NCBI RefSeq assembly: GCF_036625195.1
Contig: NZ_JAZKUG010000001.1
Location: forward strand, 806,001-870,000
DNA: 64,000 bases
Source of the DNA: Accumulibacter sp.
Lineage (GTDB): Bacteria > Pseudomonadota > Gammaproteobacteria > Burkholderiales > Rhodocyclaceae
Direction: 5' to 3'
Within the stretch, counting starts at the first letter, position 1; the number at the start of each line of letters is the position of its first letter. Shown here piece by piece: positions 8,952-17,320 of this stretch. The translations under genes and the position numbers were made by a program. A model generated the notes under the pieces. That model was given only the letters and a program-made list of their open reading frames with translations, did no database searches and was not told the DNA's origin.

Positions 8952-9690
8952 CATCCTACACCCAGTGGCCGCTTCCTGCACAGTAACGGTCGGACAGTCG
9001 AGAGAATCCGCACCTCAGCCCAATGGCGGCTTCTAACTGGTCGATCGAGGCCAACGTCGGCTCACCGTGAGCAAGCACCGGTGCCCAACCACTGGATGTC
9101 GTATACCAACCCCGCCTGACGCTTACATCGCCTCCCAGCTTGTGCGAGGATGCTAGGCCGTGGGCTTGCGTTAAGGCGATGATCGAGACTGCGGATCACT
9201 CGAGGCGTCCCATGAACAACATGCAACGGATTTCCCAGATTCTCGGCGTACGCCACTGCTTAACCCGCGCGGAGTTGCAGGAACGCCCCGGCGTCTCCTG
9301 GGCCACGCTGAAGCGCGAACTCGCCTACATTCGTGACCGGCTGAACGCGCTGATCCGCTTCGACCGTGACGTGGGCGGCTACCGCTTCGAGAAGGCCGGA
9401 CAGCGGGTCGGCGCGCACTAGGAACTGCCCGGTCTGTGGTTCAGCGCCGAGAAAATGCATCCGGTGCTGAGCACATGCATCATCTCCTGTCGAATCTCGA
9501 CACCGGCGGCCGGCAGGGGCGCAGATCCGGTCGAGGAGGTGCAGCGCCGCATCCGTATCCAGACGGTCTGGTGCCCGCGAATTGCACCTGGACCCCTTCC
9601 AGAGCGTCGGCTCCGCCCTGCTGCGGAGAAAGCGCCTGCGGATCCGCTACCCTGCGCGCGGCACCGACGAGGTGACGGAACGCGAGGTAT
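8952..9690 (+). repeat. Direct repeat copy A (regulator N-terminal region and its upstream DNA)
   Basis: From CATCCTACACCCAGTGG at 8952 the sequence is closely similar to copy B starting at 12765. The match runs through about 260 bp of non-coding DNA and most of the regulator coding region, with copy A missing about 48 bp near 9527. The two copies are in the same orientation about 3.8 kb apart. Positions 8695-8951 before it contain no gene that I can support. Confidence 0.8.
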
Positions 9691-10148
9691 CGCCGCAACG
9701 CCTCAACCACCACCGCGGCAACTGGTACCTCGACGGCTGGTGCCATCTGCGTGACGGCCTGCGCGCCTTCTCGGTCGACGCCATCGAACACGCCGAGATC
9801 CTCCACACGCGCGCCCTGGATGTCGCCGACGAGCGCCTCGACGAAGTGCCGGGATCGGGCTACGGCGTCTTCTCGGGTGAGCGCATCGCCTGGGCGGTAT
9901 TGCGCTTAACGCCGGAACGGGCGCGCTGGGTCGCTTCCGAGCGCTGGCACACGGATCAGGAGGGCGCGTTTCTCGCGAACCGGCGCTACGATCTGCGCGT
10001 TCCCTACACCGACGACCGCGAGCTGTTCATGGACATCATGAAGTACGGCGGCGACAGCGACTGCGAGGTCATCGGGTCGGAAGCGCTCAGGGCGCGGGTG
10101 GCGGCCAAGGTCGCGGCGGGGCTGGCTCGCTACGGAACCTCGGCCTGA
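9212..10148 (+). pseudogene. Decayed YafY/WYL-type transcriptional regulator, copy A
   Basis: From ATG 9212 the first 70 codons give a DeoR-like helix-turn-helix (LTRAELQERPGVSWATLKRE). A TAG at 9419 replaces the CAT codon present in copy B. Beyond it the frame is further broken, with about 48 bp missing compared with copy B and shifts near 9570. From 9582 a 188-codon frame restores the full WYL domain (RIRYPARGTDEVTEREVSPQ onward) and C-terminal extension. WYL proteins bind ligands or nucleic acid and often regulate defence loci such as BREX and CBASS. This copy is very unlikely to make an intact protein, although the C-terminal part could be expressed alone. Confidence 0.85.
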
Positions 10149-10704
10149 TCGACTGCGCAACTGTTCGTCGGCGCCGCGCACGGCGTGCTGCGTCCGAGGT
10201 TGATCCTGCACGGGTGATCGGCGTCGACGCTGCGGGCTGTTCTCTGGTTGATGCCCGTTCGGGCAGCGAGCCTGAGCGGCTTCCCGAGGTCGGCGCCGAC
10301 CGACCTGGGTGGCGGACGGGCGTTGCGGTGATTGCCGCGTGCCGAACGATCCACTCGACGCAGCGGCGCGCCCTTGAGCAGCAGCAGCGACGACGCAGTC
10401 GATGATGCCAGTGGTCAGGAATACAGACGGAGGTGCCTGTTCGGCTGAAGCGCTTGATCGGCCGCGGATCGGAACACGCGCGCACGCGGCAAGAAAGAGC
10501 CCACCGTCCGGCGGGCTCTTCGTCTTCGAACCGTCCTGCAGCGGCAGGCGCGGTAACCGGCCAGCCCGGGCGCCCGGCTAGGACGCTTCCTGGACCTCAG
10601 GAACCTTCCAACTGCCATCGAGGATCGACGGCGCCTGTTCTGCGGTTCCCTTGGGGAAGGCGAACTCTCGACCCCAAGTGGAAGTTGAGATCACGAAAAG
10701 CAGA
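10149..10704. other. Convergent gene end region
   Basis: 556 bp between the decayed WYL regulator (plus) and the ImmA-like gene (minus). Apart from the strong hairpin at 10496-10519 I see no gene, repeat or RNA here. Confidence 0.5.
10496..10519. terminator. Bidirectional terminator-like hairpin between convergent genes
   Basis: AGAGCCC pairs with GGGCTCT, and inside it CCG pairs with CGG around a short loop, giving a very stable stem. On the plus side it is followed by a T-rich run (TCGTCTTC), and on the minus side by TTCTTG. It sits between the convergent WYL pseudogene and ImmA-like gene, as expected for a shared terminator. Confidence 0.7.
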
Positions 10705-12024
10705 TCAGGCTGCCATTCGATACGGCATGCCATCGGTCCAGTGATCGTGCATGTAGCCATTGTTGCGCAACAGGCTCGTTATCGTCTGCTCGCTGACGTC
10801 GAACTCGGCGGCGGCTTCTTCGATGGCGTAGGAAGAGAAATCACCGTTCAGGAAAGACGTCAATGAATCGATGGGGCAAAGAAACTCTGCGGCGAAAGCG
10901 CGCTGGTACTTCTGACGGAAAGTCCATAGGTCGGTTGATACAAGCCAACGCAATTCGTCAGCCGCGGGACGGAGGTACTCGCCCAGGAAACGTGCCAACT
11001 CGAAGCGTTTCCCGCCAGGGTTGCGCTTGCGCGGAACGAACTTCAACCGGTGATCGTTCGTCGGTATCGCCACCGCGACTGGCGACCGTCCAACCGGCAC
11101 CGAGTACTTGGCAGCAGCTTCACTGCTCATGCCAAGCAGGTCATGCAGACTGCGGTCGGGAACTGGGTCTCTGACATTGCCAATCTTGTTGCGAAGCGCA
11201 CGAGCGTCATGAACCGCGCGCTCCCAGGGTGCCCCGTGGTCCAGGTGATCGATGCTGCCAGGCGAGACATCGGGGCTGCCAAGAATTCCGTCGGCGCTGG
11301 CCAGCTGCCCAATCAGCGCCAAATCCGGGGGGCCTCCCGACGCTGCAATCGCCGGTGCCAGTTCTGAAAGTGCCGCGTCTCCGACCTGGCTCTCCCGCTG
11401 CAGCGCCGCGTCCAGCGCTTGCTCCGGACACTCCTCGGGATCAAATCCCAGTTCGGCCTCCAGCTTCCGCCGGCGGACCGCCTCGGGGTCGGCCAAGTCT
11501 TCCTGCACGAGGGCCCACAGGTGCGCCAAATTCGACCCAGCGAGCCCCTTGGCATCCAAGCGGGCCAGCACGCTGTATATGAAGCGCTCGACGCTCTGCT
11601 GAAAGCCAGTCAACGTGATCATTCTCGGCACCTCCAGCGCTTGCAGGTACTGCACCGACTGCTCCGGCATCATCGACGTCCCGGCCCACACGTGAATCGC
11701 CTCACCATCCGGGATGAAGATGACGCGCGGCCATACGAAGCCGTGATTGGCTGCACCGAGTTCATGGACCATACGCCAGTCATGGCGAGGCTGCTGCGTT
11801 GGCAGGGGCTCATGGTTGAGGCGCCACCACGAACTCGCAAACCACATGGCCAGCGGGTAGGCAGAGACAAAGACGTTGTCACGCACGGTCTCCGCCCAGA
11901 TGTCCTGGTTCCGAGTCAGGCTGATGTTGTCGACATACATCTCGACACAGGCTGCTGTGGCCATGACTTCCGGTTCCCCGGATACTGATGCCATCCACTT
12001 TGCGTTGATGCGCAGCTCAGCCAT
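10705..12024 (-). CDS. ImmA/IrrE-like protein with degenerate zinc site
   Basis: 439 residues from ATG 12024, chosen because it overlaps the upstream stop by 8 bp; a longer open frame has no support. Residues 340-430 resemble the C-terminal half of ImmA/IrrE peptidases: RFELARFLGEYL (340-351), QRAFAAEFLCP (374-384), then a helix-turn-helix-like AAAEFDVSEQTITSLL. At the place where HExxH should stand the sequence is RFLGE, so both zinc histidines are missing and peptidase activity is unlikely. Residues 1-230 are unrecognised and include an aromatic-rich stretch (WFASSWWRLNHEP). The family cleaves repressors in phage defence and mobile-element control. This member may act as a binding or sensing protein instead. 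Confidence 0.7.
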   Translation of the reverse strand: MAELRINAKWMASVSGEPEVMATAACVEMYVDNISLTRNQDIWAETVRDNVFVSAYPLAMWFASSWWRLNHEPLPTQQPRHDWRMVHELGAANHGFVWPRVIFIPDGEAIHVWAGTSMMPEQSVQYLQALEVPRMITLTGFQQSVERFIYSVLARLDAKGLAGSNLAHLWALVQEDLADPEAVRRRKLEAELGFDPEECPEQALDAALQRESQVGDAALSELAPAIAASGGPPDLALIGQLASADGILGSPDVSPGSIDHLDHGAPWERAVHDARALRNKIGNVRDPVPDRSLHDLLGMSSEAAAKYSVPVGRSPVAVAIPTNDHRLKFVPRKRNPGGKRFELARFLGEYLRPAADELRWLVSTDLWTFRQKYQRAFAAEFLCPIDSLTSFLNGDFSSYAIEEAAAEFDVSEQTITSLLRNNGYMHDHWTDGMPYRMAA

Positions 12025-12457
12025 TGAGGCACCGCCAGCGACGAATGACTTCCAGCGACAGCGGATCAGTCTCAGGCATGGGGTACCCGTGATAGGTCCC
12101 CAAATCCGGGCTTTCAAGCTGCGCTTCCACGGCAAGACCGTCGTCAGTGACTGCCCATACGTTCTTCGGCCAATCGCCAACCATCCGGTCGCTGACAAGG
12201 CCCTTGCGCAGTCCCGCGCGAAGTAACGCTTCAGCTTGGTTACGCTTGAGAATCCTGGCGAAATCGCACAGCGATTTCCCTTGTCTTGGATCGGAAGGTG
12301 GAACGAGCCCAAAATCGCCGGGGTTCTTCTTATGCTCCGGGTTGCCGCCATAGCGAGCGCGACTGGCCAACGCACGGAGTTCGGCCACGCGAACTTCCAC
12401 CTCAGCGGGCGAGAGTAGTTTGCGCTTGGGATTGAACTGTGCGTAGCGACGCTTCAT
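12017..12457 (-). CDS. Unrecognised small protein coupled to the ImmA-like gene
   Basis: 146 residues from ATG 12457; a TTG at 12475 would add six. It has a basic N-terminus (MKRRYAQFNPKRKLLSP), a conserved-looking centre with NPGDFGLVPPSDPRQGKSLC, and a C-terminal part with WPKNVWAVTDDG and GTYHGYPMPETDP. It has no membrane segments and I do not recognise the family. The stop overlaps the start of the ImmA-like gene by 8 bp, so the two are an operon and probably partners. A toxin-antitoxin-like or defence pair is plausible given the size, coupling and island context. Confidence 0.65.
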   Translation of the reverse strand: MKRRYAQFNPKRKLLSPAEVEVRVAELRALASRARYGGNPEHKKNPGDFGLVPPSDPRQGKSLCDFARILKRNQAEALLRAGLRKGLVSDRMVGDWPKNVWAVTDDGLAVEAQLESPDLGTYHGYPMPETDPLSLEVIRRWRCLNG

Positions 12458-12764
12458 CGTGTTCAGGGGAGACAAGTACCGCTGTTGAGTCTACCAGCCC
12501 ATTCGATGGTACTGGCCAAAATGGACCGGTAGTTCGCGTTCGTCATCCGGGAACGCCAACGGTCAGGCCATTCAAGCTGACAGCGACAGCAATCCGTGCG
12601 ACTTCAGCCATGCATCCTCGCCACCCCCAATGACTGCTCTGGCCGAAAAGCAGGCCGACCCACTACAGCGCCGAGCGGCCGGTCTCTGATCGGTTACCTG
12701 CCGCTCGGGCTGCTCGATCTTCAGGGGCAGCTGCGGCCGCTACCGGCCGGTCACCGACCGCCGC
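12458..12764. other. Non-coding stretch upstream of the ImmA-like pair and repeat copy B
   Basis: About 300 bp with no gene I can support. It contains GC-rich dyads near 12740 (CTACCGGCCGGTC) and leads into repeat copy B at 12765. The promoter of the minus-strand pair should lie at its left end, but no clear -10/-35 combination is seen. Confidence 0.4.
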
Positions 12765-13553
12765 CATCCTACACCCAGTGGCCGCTTCCTGCACAGGAGC
12801 GGTCGGGAAGTCGAGAGGATCCGCAGCTCAGCCCAATGGCGGCTTCTGACCGGTCGCTCGCGGCCAACCTTGGCTCACCGTGAACAAGCATCGGGGCCCA
12901 AGGACCGAATGTTGTATCGGATTTCTGCAAACGCGCCTGGCCCCTGCGTTGCCTCCCGTCCTGTGCGAGCATGCCAGGCGGCGGGCTCACAGCAAGGCGA
13001 TGACTGAGACCGCGGATCACTCGAGGACTGCCATGAACAACATGGAACGTATTTATCAGATCGACCAGATTCTCGGCGCACGCCACTGCGTCACCCGCAA
13101 GGAGTTGCAGGAACGTCTCGGCGTCTGCTGGGCCACGCTCAAGCGCGACCTCGCCTACATGCGCGACCGCCTGAACGCGCCGATCCGCTTCGACCGCAAC
13201 CTGGGCGGCTACCGCTTCGAGAAGGCCGGACAGCGGGTCGGCGCGCACCATGAGCTGCCCGGCCTGTGGTTCAGCGCCGAGGAAATCCATGCCCTGCTGA
13301 CCATGCATCATCTCCTGTCGAAGCTCGACACCGGCGGCCTGCTCGGGCCGCAGATCCGGCCCCTGCTCGCCCGTCTCACCGGCCTGCCCGGCAGCGCCGA
13401 CAACCCGGCCGAGGAGGTGCAGCGCCGCATCCGTATCCAGACGGTCGGTGCCCGCGAATTGCACCTGGACCACTTCCAGAGCGTCGGCTCCGCCCTGCTG
13501 CGGCGAAAACGCCTGCTGATCCGCTACCATGCGCGCGGCACCGACGAGCTGAC
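12765..13553 (+). repeat. Direct repeat copy B (regulator gene and its upstream DNA)
   Basis: Closely similar to copy A at 8952-9690. The homology starts at the same CATCCTACACCCAGTGG sequence. It stops abruptly after the codons for GTDELT at about 13553, where copy A continues through the rest of the WYL domain. The sharp end points to a deletion or insertion breakpoint. Confidence 0.8.
13033..13553 (+). pseudogene. Truncated YafY/WYL-type transcriptional regulator, copy B
   Basis: From ATG 13033 about 173 codons are intact. They comprise a helix-turn-helix (VTRKELQERLGVCWATLKRD), a linker with LPGLWFSAEEIHALL, and the first strands of the WYL domain (LLIRYHARGTDELT). The match to copy A then ends and the frame runs on through unrelated sequence to 13674. 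The DNA-binding half is intact and could still be made, but the ligand-binding WYL core is gone. Compared with copy A, this copy keeps the N-terminal half and lacks the C-terminal half. Confidence 0.85.
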
Positions 13554-13635
13554 AAACGATACCGACCGACGGGTGACGATGACGAATCTCCCCTCGCCCG
13601 CCCGCTGGAGAGTAGCCGGGGGAGCGGGGAACGCT

Positions 13636-13673
13636 CATGGCTTGCATCATCCGGAGTGTCCGGCGAAGCCATG
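13636..13673. repeat. Two-level inverted repeat (hairpin) near the regulator remnant
   Basis: Outer arms CATGGCTT (13636-13643) and AAGCCATG (13666-13673) enclose inner arms CCGGA (13651-13655) and TCCGG (13659-13663). It lies about 40 bp past the stop of the thioredoxin-like gene on the minus strand. No T-run follows, so it is either a weak terminator or a REP-like element at the breakpoint. Confidence 0.6.
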
Positions 13674-13714
13674 ACCCTTGGCTCGATTCGACTGGCGCGC
13701 CCGAAATCCGGGAA

Positions 13715-13951
13715 TCAGCCGGCCTTCAGCCAGCCGACCAATTCAGCCTTGCTCGGAATGCGCCCGGCCACCTTGACCTGCTCGTCGACCACCAGTGCCG
13801 GCGTCGTCATGATCGGATAGGCCATGATCTTGTCCATCTCCTTCAAATGCTCAAAGGTCGCCTCGATTCCGAGCTCGGCCACGGCCTCGCGCGTCAGTTG
13901 TTCGAGACGACTGCACTTGGCGCAGCCACTTCCGAGAATCTTGATGATCAT
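13715..13951 (-). CDS. Small thioredoxin-family redox protein
   Basis: 78 residues with a thioredoxin-like fold and a CAKC active site near the N-terminus (ILGSGCAKCSRLE). A cis-proline region follows (PIMTTPALVVDEQ). It matches the small redox-active disulfide proteins of about 77 residues. It is cytoplasmic, without a signal sequence. Its start overlaps the stop of the permease gene by 4 bp, so it is translationally coupled. This pairing with DUF318-type permeases is common and is usually linked to metalloid handling, though the substrate is not shown by sequence. Confidence 0.9.
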   Translation of the reverse strand: MIIKILGSGCAKCSRLEQLTREAVAELGIEATFEHLKEMDKIMAYPIMTTPALVVDEQVKVAGRIPSKAELVGWLKAG

Positions 13952-15396
13952 GCTTTCACCTCTATGAGCGTCTTGCGATGGGCTTCAATCCAATTCAGGG
14001 TCCCGACGATCAGCGCAATGAAGCCGCCGATCACACCCGCCAGCAGCCATGACGACGTGCCATCGACCCAGGCGCCGTAGGCCAGGCCCGACACCGTCGA
14101 GAACAGCGCCACCAGCCCGACATAGGTCCAGGCCCGCAGCTTGCCGATGATGGCGGCGGTGATCAGGATGCTCTGCAGCGACAGTTCCGGGTCGGCCATC
14201 AGGTAGGCAATGAGCGGCCCCGGGTGCATGCCGAGCGACAGGAACATCCTGGCGATGGGGACTTCGACCAGGGTCGGGAAGTACATGAAGACGCCGAACA
14301 CGACGCCAGCCAGATTGGCCAGCACGGTGTTCTCGCCAGCCACCATGCGAATCCACTCGGGCTGGATGAACACGCGGACGACGCCGACGAGGAACACGCC
14401 GACCACCAGCAGCGGAAAGATCTGCTTCACGAAGCGTCCGGTTTCCCACAGCCACTGCTGCACATCCCAGGGATCGAAGCGGCGAGCCAACCGAACGAGC
14501 GCCAGACAGAACAGCGTCACCGCGAGGCTTCGCCCGGTCACGGTCAGCGCGATGCCGGCATCGTTCACCTTGCAGCCCAGCGCGGCAAACACCAGGGTCA
14601 GGATCGTCAGCCCAAGGGCGATGGGCGTGCAGCGGTTGAAGCCTTCATCGACCTCGCCCAGCCCTCGCCAGGCGAAGACGCCGATGGCCGCGAGCAGGGC
14701 AATCAGGATGGCCCCTTGCAGGCTCAGGCCTTCCGCACCGACGGCTTCATCGACCGGCACCCAGCGGTCGAGGGTTTGCTGGATGGCCGTTGCGCCGCCC
14801 CACGGCAGTTCCGCAGCGAACAGTACGGCCTGCAGGAAGTCCAGCTTCAGCGTACCGGAAATCAGGAGTGCCACCAGCGCGCCGATGAAGAGCAGCGTCT
14901 TGCCCGGGATGCCACCACCTTCGGCAAAGGTCTGGGCACCAGCCACCCGGGCCACATCCGTCTCGCGGAAGATGATGGCCATGATCATGCCGATGCCAAT
15001 GCCGAACGACAGCGCCAGCAGGATGCGGGCAGTGGCGAACTCGGCGCCGAGTGCGACACCGGTATAGGCCAGGGCCAGGATGTTGGCTGCGGGCGCGAAG
15101 AACAGGAAGGTCACCGCCGGGCCAAGGCCCGCACCCTTCTTGTAGATGCCGGCGAACAACGGCTGGATGGTGCAGGAGCAGACGGCCAGCAGGCTGCCGG
15201 CACCGGCGGCGGCCGAGTAGGACTTCCACTTCGGCGCGTCGGGTCCGAGGAAACGGATGATCGACTGCTGTGGCACCAGGGCCGACAGCGCGCCGGCGAT
15301 GAAGAAGGCCGGCACCAGACAGAGCAGCACGTGGGCGGCAAGGTAGGAGACGAGGCTGGCGAGGCCGCCTTGCAACGCGGTCATCATCCAGTTCAT
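13948..15396 (-). CDS. DUF318/ArsP-type permease
   Basis: 482 residues, polytopic, with around 10-12 hydrophobic segments. Diagnostic features are the cysteine motif AVCSCTIQPLFAG near residue 70 followed by FFAPAANILAL, and a matching second half with VFMYFPTLVEVPIARMFL. These place it in the YraQ/ArsP permease family (UPF0718), some members of which export organoarsenicals. A ribosome binding site (AGGGAGTG) lies just upstream of ATG 15396. The coupled thioredoxin-like gene follows. No ArsR-type regulator is visible next to it, so control is unknown. Confidence 0.88.
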   Translation of the reverse strand: MNWMMTALQGGLASLVSYLAAHVLLCLVPAFFIAGALSALVPQQSIIRFLGPDAPKWKSYSAAAGAGSLLAVCSCTIQPLFAGIYKKGAGLGPAVTFLFFAPAANILALAYTGVALGAEFATARILLALSFGIGIGMIMAIIFRETDVARVAGAQTFAEGGGIPGKTLLFIGALVALLISGTLKLDFLQAVLFAAELPWGGATAIQQTLDRWVPVDEAVGAEGLSLQGAILIALLAAIGVFAWRGLGEVDEGFNRCTPIALGLTILTLVFAALGCKVNDAGIALTVTGRSLAVTLFCLALVRLARRFDPWDVQQWLWETGRFVKQIFPLLVVGVFLVGVVRVFIQPEWIRMVAGENTVLANLAGVVFGVFMYFPTLVEVPIARMFLSLGMHPGPLIAYLMADPELSLQSILITAAIIGKLRAWTYVGLVALFSTVSGLAYGAWVDGTSSWLLAGVIGGFIALIVGTLNWIEAHRKTLIEVKA

Positions 15397-15509
15397 GGGT
15401 CACTCCCTGTTGCCCTGGTTTTCTGCGTCCTTGCGTACTGCCCCATCGCGGCGTTCGCGACCTTCGCCACCAGCAAGGCCGGAATCGAGCACGCACCCAT
15501 ACCGGTCAT
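15393..15509 (-). CDS. Possible 38-residue peptide coupled to the permease
   Basis: A short frame from ATG 15509 (MTGMGACSIPALLVAK) whose TGA overlaps the permease ATG in an ATGA arrangement. The overlap suggests translational coupling. The peptide has one cysteine and a hydrophobic stretch but no recognisable family. It could instead be the tail of a lost upstream gene. Weak evidence. Confidence 0.3.
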   Translation of the reverse strand: MTGMGACSIPALLVAKVANAAMGQYARTQKTRATGSDP

Positions 15510-15629
15510 GGCGGCCTGCCGTGAAAGTCGCCCTGGCGACTCACCCAATCCGACCCTTTTTCGCTCACGGCATCGGCTGCAACGACACCCGCCGCCCGGG
15601 CACGGGGCACGCGCGAAATCCGGGGGCCT

Positions 15630-16181
15630 TCATGCCTGGACGCCCTTGCGCTTCCACAGGCGGCCGAAATCGAAATCAAGGGCGCATCGGGACAGTTCGA
15701 AGCGGCAGCTTTCGTCGTGGAAGTCGCCGACCTTGCGATATTCGCCCTGCACCAGACGCCACACCTTGGCCTTTCTTGCCTCCGGGTAGACCAGCACGTA
15801 ATGGGATACGCCTTCCGCGCGGTACAGATCGAACTTGAGGACTTCATCCCGGCGGGCGGTCCTGGGCGAGATGACTTCGAAAATCAGATCGGGGGCGCGG
15901 GTCAGCCGTTCACCCTCAGGTTGGTAGCAGATCACCAGCACGTCGGGCCGGACGACGGTGTCCTGGGCAAATTCCACGTCCACCTCAAACGCCGCCTGGC
16001 AGTGCGGGCAATCGTCGAGCGATTCGTCGAGTTGCCGGAATGCGGCGGCGCTCACCCGCTGATGATCGAAGCTGGGCGACGGGGCCATGGCTGCCGGTTG
16101 GCCGTGAATCAGCTCCCAGTCACCTTGCCATTGCTGGTAATCCTGCACCGTGTAGGCTTCGCTTGCTGGCTGTGTGGGCAT
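15630..16181 (-). CDS. Uma2-family (DUF820) putative restriction-like endonuclease
   Basis: About 183 residues from ATG 16181 (MPTQPASEAYT). The family hallmarks are present: WELIHGQPAAMAPSPS near the start, VVRPDVLVIC, and DLIFEVISP followed by KFDLYRAEGVSHYVLVYPE. The D and E-x-S positions form the PD-(D/E)xK-like active site. Uma2 proteins are widespread in genomes with many mobile elements and their biological role is unsettled. The gene appears to be a single transcription unit. Confidence 0.9.
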   Translation of the reverse strand: MPTQPASEAYTVQDYQQWQGDWELIHGQPAAMAPSPSFDHQRVSAAAFRQLDESLDDCPHCQAAFEVDVEFAQDTVVRPDVLVICYQPEGERLTRAPDLIFEVISPRTARRDEVLKFDLYRAEGVSHYVLVYPEARKAKVWRLVQGEYRKVGDFHDESCRFELSRCALDFDFGRLWKRKGVQA

Positions 16182-16432
16182 GGCGAGGAGGACTCCCTTC
16201 GTTTGCAGACGGACCGGGGTCCGACGGAGCCTCATCAGTGTACGAAGCCCGATGGATGGCCGTCAAGCTTGGTCTTCGTCTTGCGGGAGTGCTTCGCGAC
16301 AGCGCCGCTGGGCGGCGAAAGGACCTCATGGAGCGCGCAAACGCTGGCGGGCAACGCGTTGATGACTTGCTTCCCGGTCGCCCGGGCGGGCGGCATGATT
16401 TCCCGGTTTCCGGCGTGCCGGGTTGATTGACG

Positions 16433-16696
16433 ATGGTTCTCATGGAGTTGGTCAAGCTCGGCAAGAAGGGACAGGTATCGATTCCCCGATCGATACTGAA
16501 AAAGCTCGGACTCGAAGGCGATATCGCGCTGCTGGTGGACACCACCGGTGACGGCGCCATCGTGCTGCGTCCTGCGGCGGCTTATCCCGTCGAAATCGAG
16601 AAGCAGTGGCTCGCCGCCGGCCTCGATTCGCACAGGGTGGTCTGCGTCGGAGTCGCCAATGGCCCGGGTGCGTTGCCCGACGCTGCGGTACGATGA
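16433..16696 (+). CDS. AbrB/MazE-type DNA-binding protein
   Basis: About 87 residues from ATG 16433; ATG 16442 and TTG 16427 are alternatives. It has a swapped-hairpin AbrB domain: MELVKLGKKGQVSIPRSILK, LGLEGDIALLVDTTGDGAIVLRP. Proteins of this type are antitoxins or transition-state regulators. The stop overlaps the next ATG by 4 bp, so it was once coupled to the formylglycine-generating-enzyme-like gene whose fragment follows, rather than to a toxin. Confidence 0.8.
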   Translation: MVLMELVKLGKKGQVSIPRSILKKLGLEGDIALLVDTTGDGAIVLRPAAAYPVEIEKQWLAAGLDSHRVVCVGVANGPGALPDAAVR

Positions 16697-16971
16697 GTAC
16701 CGTCTTCGATCTTGCCGAATGGCAGCGTCGCGGTCCCGATGCGTTTCCGCCGCAGTGGGCAAGCGCCTGGGGCGACGATCACTTCGGTCCGTGGGCAGAT
16801 CTGCAGGTCGCGGGCGAAGTGCAACGCCTGCGCTGGATCGAAGCGGGCGGGCACACGGACTGGAACTCCGGCTGTCCCCGGAACTCGATGTCGTTCATGC
16901 GGCAAGCTGTTCGAGCAGCACGATGCGTCCGAGATGGGCCGCCTTGTCATGGTAGCGGCGGTCGGCAGTAA
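16693..16971 (+). pseudogene. N-terminal fragment of a formylglycine-generating-enzyme-like (SUMF1) protein
   Basis: The first 55 codons read MSTVFDLAEWQ then FPPQWASAWGDDHFGPWADL and VQRLRWIEAG. This is the typical opening of SUMF1/FGE-sulfatase domain proteins, which would continue with FxMGSP. After about 16857 the similarity ends and the frame reads antisense into the 3' end of the PIN gene. The enzyme core is missing, so this is a remnant. It is coupled by ATGA to the AbrB-type gene. In related bacteria this family includes hypervariable targets of diversity-generating retroelements, but no reverse transcriptase is present in the window. Confidence 0.7.
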
Positions 16972-17320
16972 TCATCAGCGCTTCGCTTTCGATCGCGGTG
17001 GCGTGGTACAGCGTGTCGAACAGGTGGTGTGACAAGCCGACGGCAAGCTCCACGGCGCGATGATAGATCATCGGCGTGTCGATGACCTGGATGCCTTCGA
17101 GCAGGTTCAGGTCGTCAAGGTCGGCGGCGGCAGTGGTCGGCGCGCGGCGCGCCAGCACGCTGGCTACCTCGGCTTTCCAGTGCGCCGGCTGCACCAGCGA
17201 GACTTCCGCCGCCCGCAGTCGCAGAAACAGCTCCAGCGCTTGCTGCGTATCGGCTTCGTCCGCCGTATCGGGCAGGAACCATTTGATCGCGACGCTGGCG
17301 TCGATCACATAGCGGGTCAT
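16895..17320 (-). CDS. PIN-domain toxin (VapC-like)
   Basis: 141 residues with a complete PIN ribonuclease fold. Acidic residues are seen in YVIDASVAIKW (D7), KAEVASVL (E about 50), LFDTLYHA (D about 102) and MITADRRYH (D about 119). Such toxins cleave RNA, often tRNA or rRNA. The gene starts 4 bp inside the end of the ribbon-helix-helix antitoxin gene, the standard order. Its 3' end overlaps the FGE fragment on the other strand, showing where the FGE gene was lost. Confidence 0.92.
   Translation of the reverse strand: MTRYVIDASVAIKWFLPDTADEADTQQALELFLRLRAAEVSLVQPAHWKAEVASVLARRAPTTAAADLDDLNLLEGIQVIDTPMIYHRAVELAVGLSHHLFDTLYHATAIESEALMITADRRYHDKAAHLGRIVLLEQLAA

Noticed and set aside
10705..12375. 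Longer version (556 residues) of the ImmA-like protein
   Set aside because: The extra 117 residues read across the coupled upstream gene in another frame; ATG 12024 fits the overlap.
14224..15789. 521-codon plus-strand frame across the permease gene
   Set aside because: Antisense shadow of the DUF318 permease; composition is unlike a real protein.
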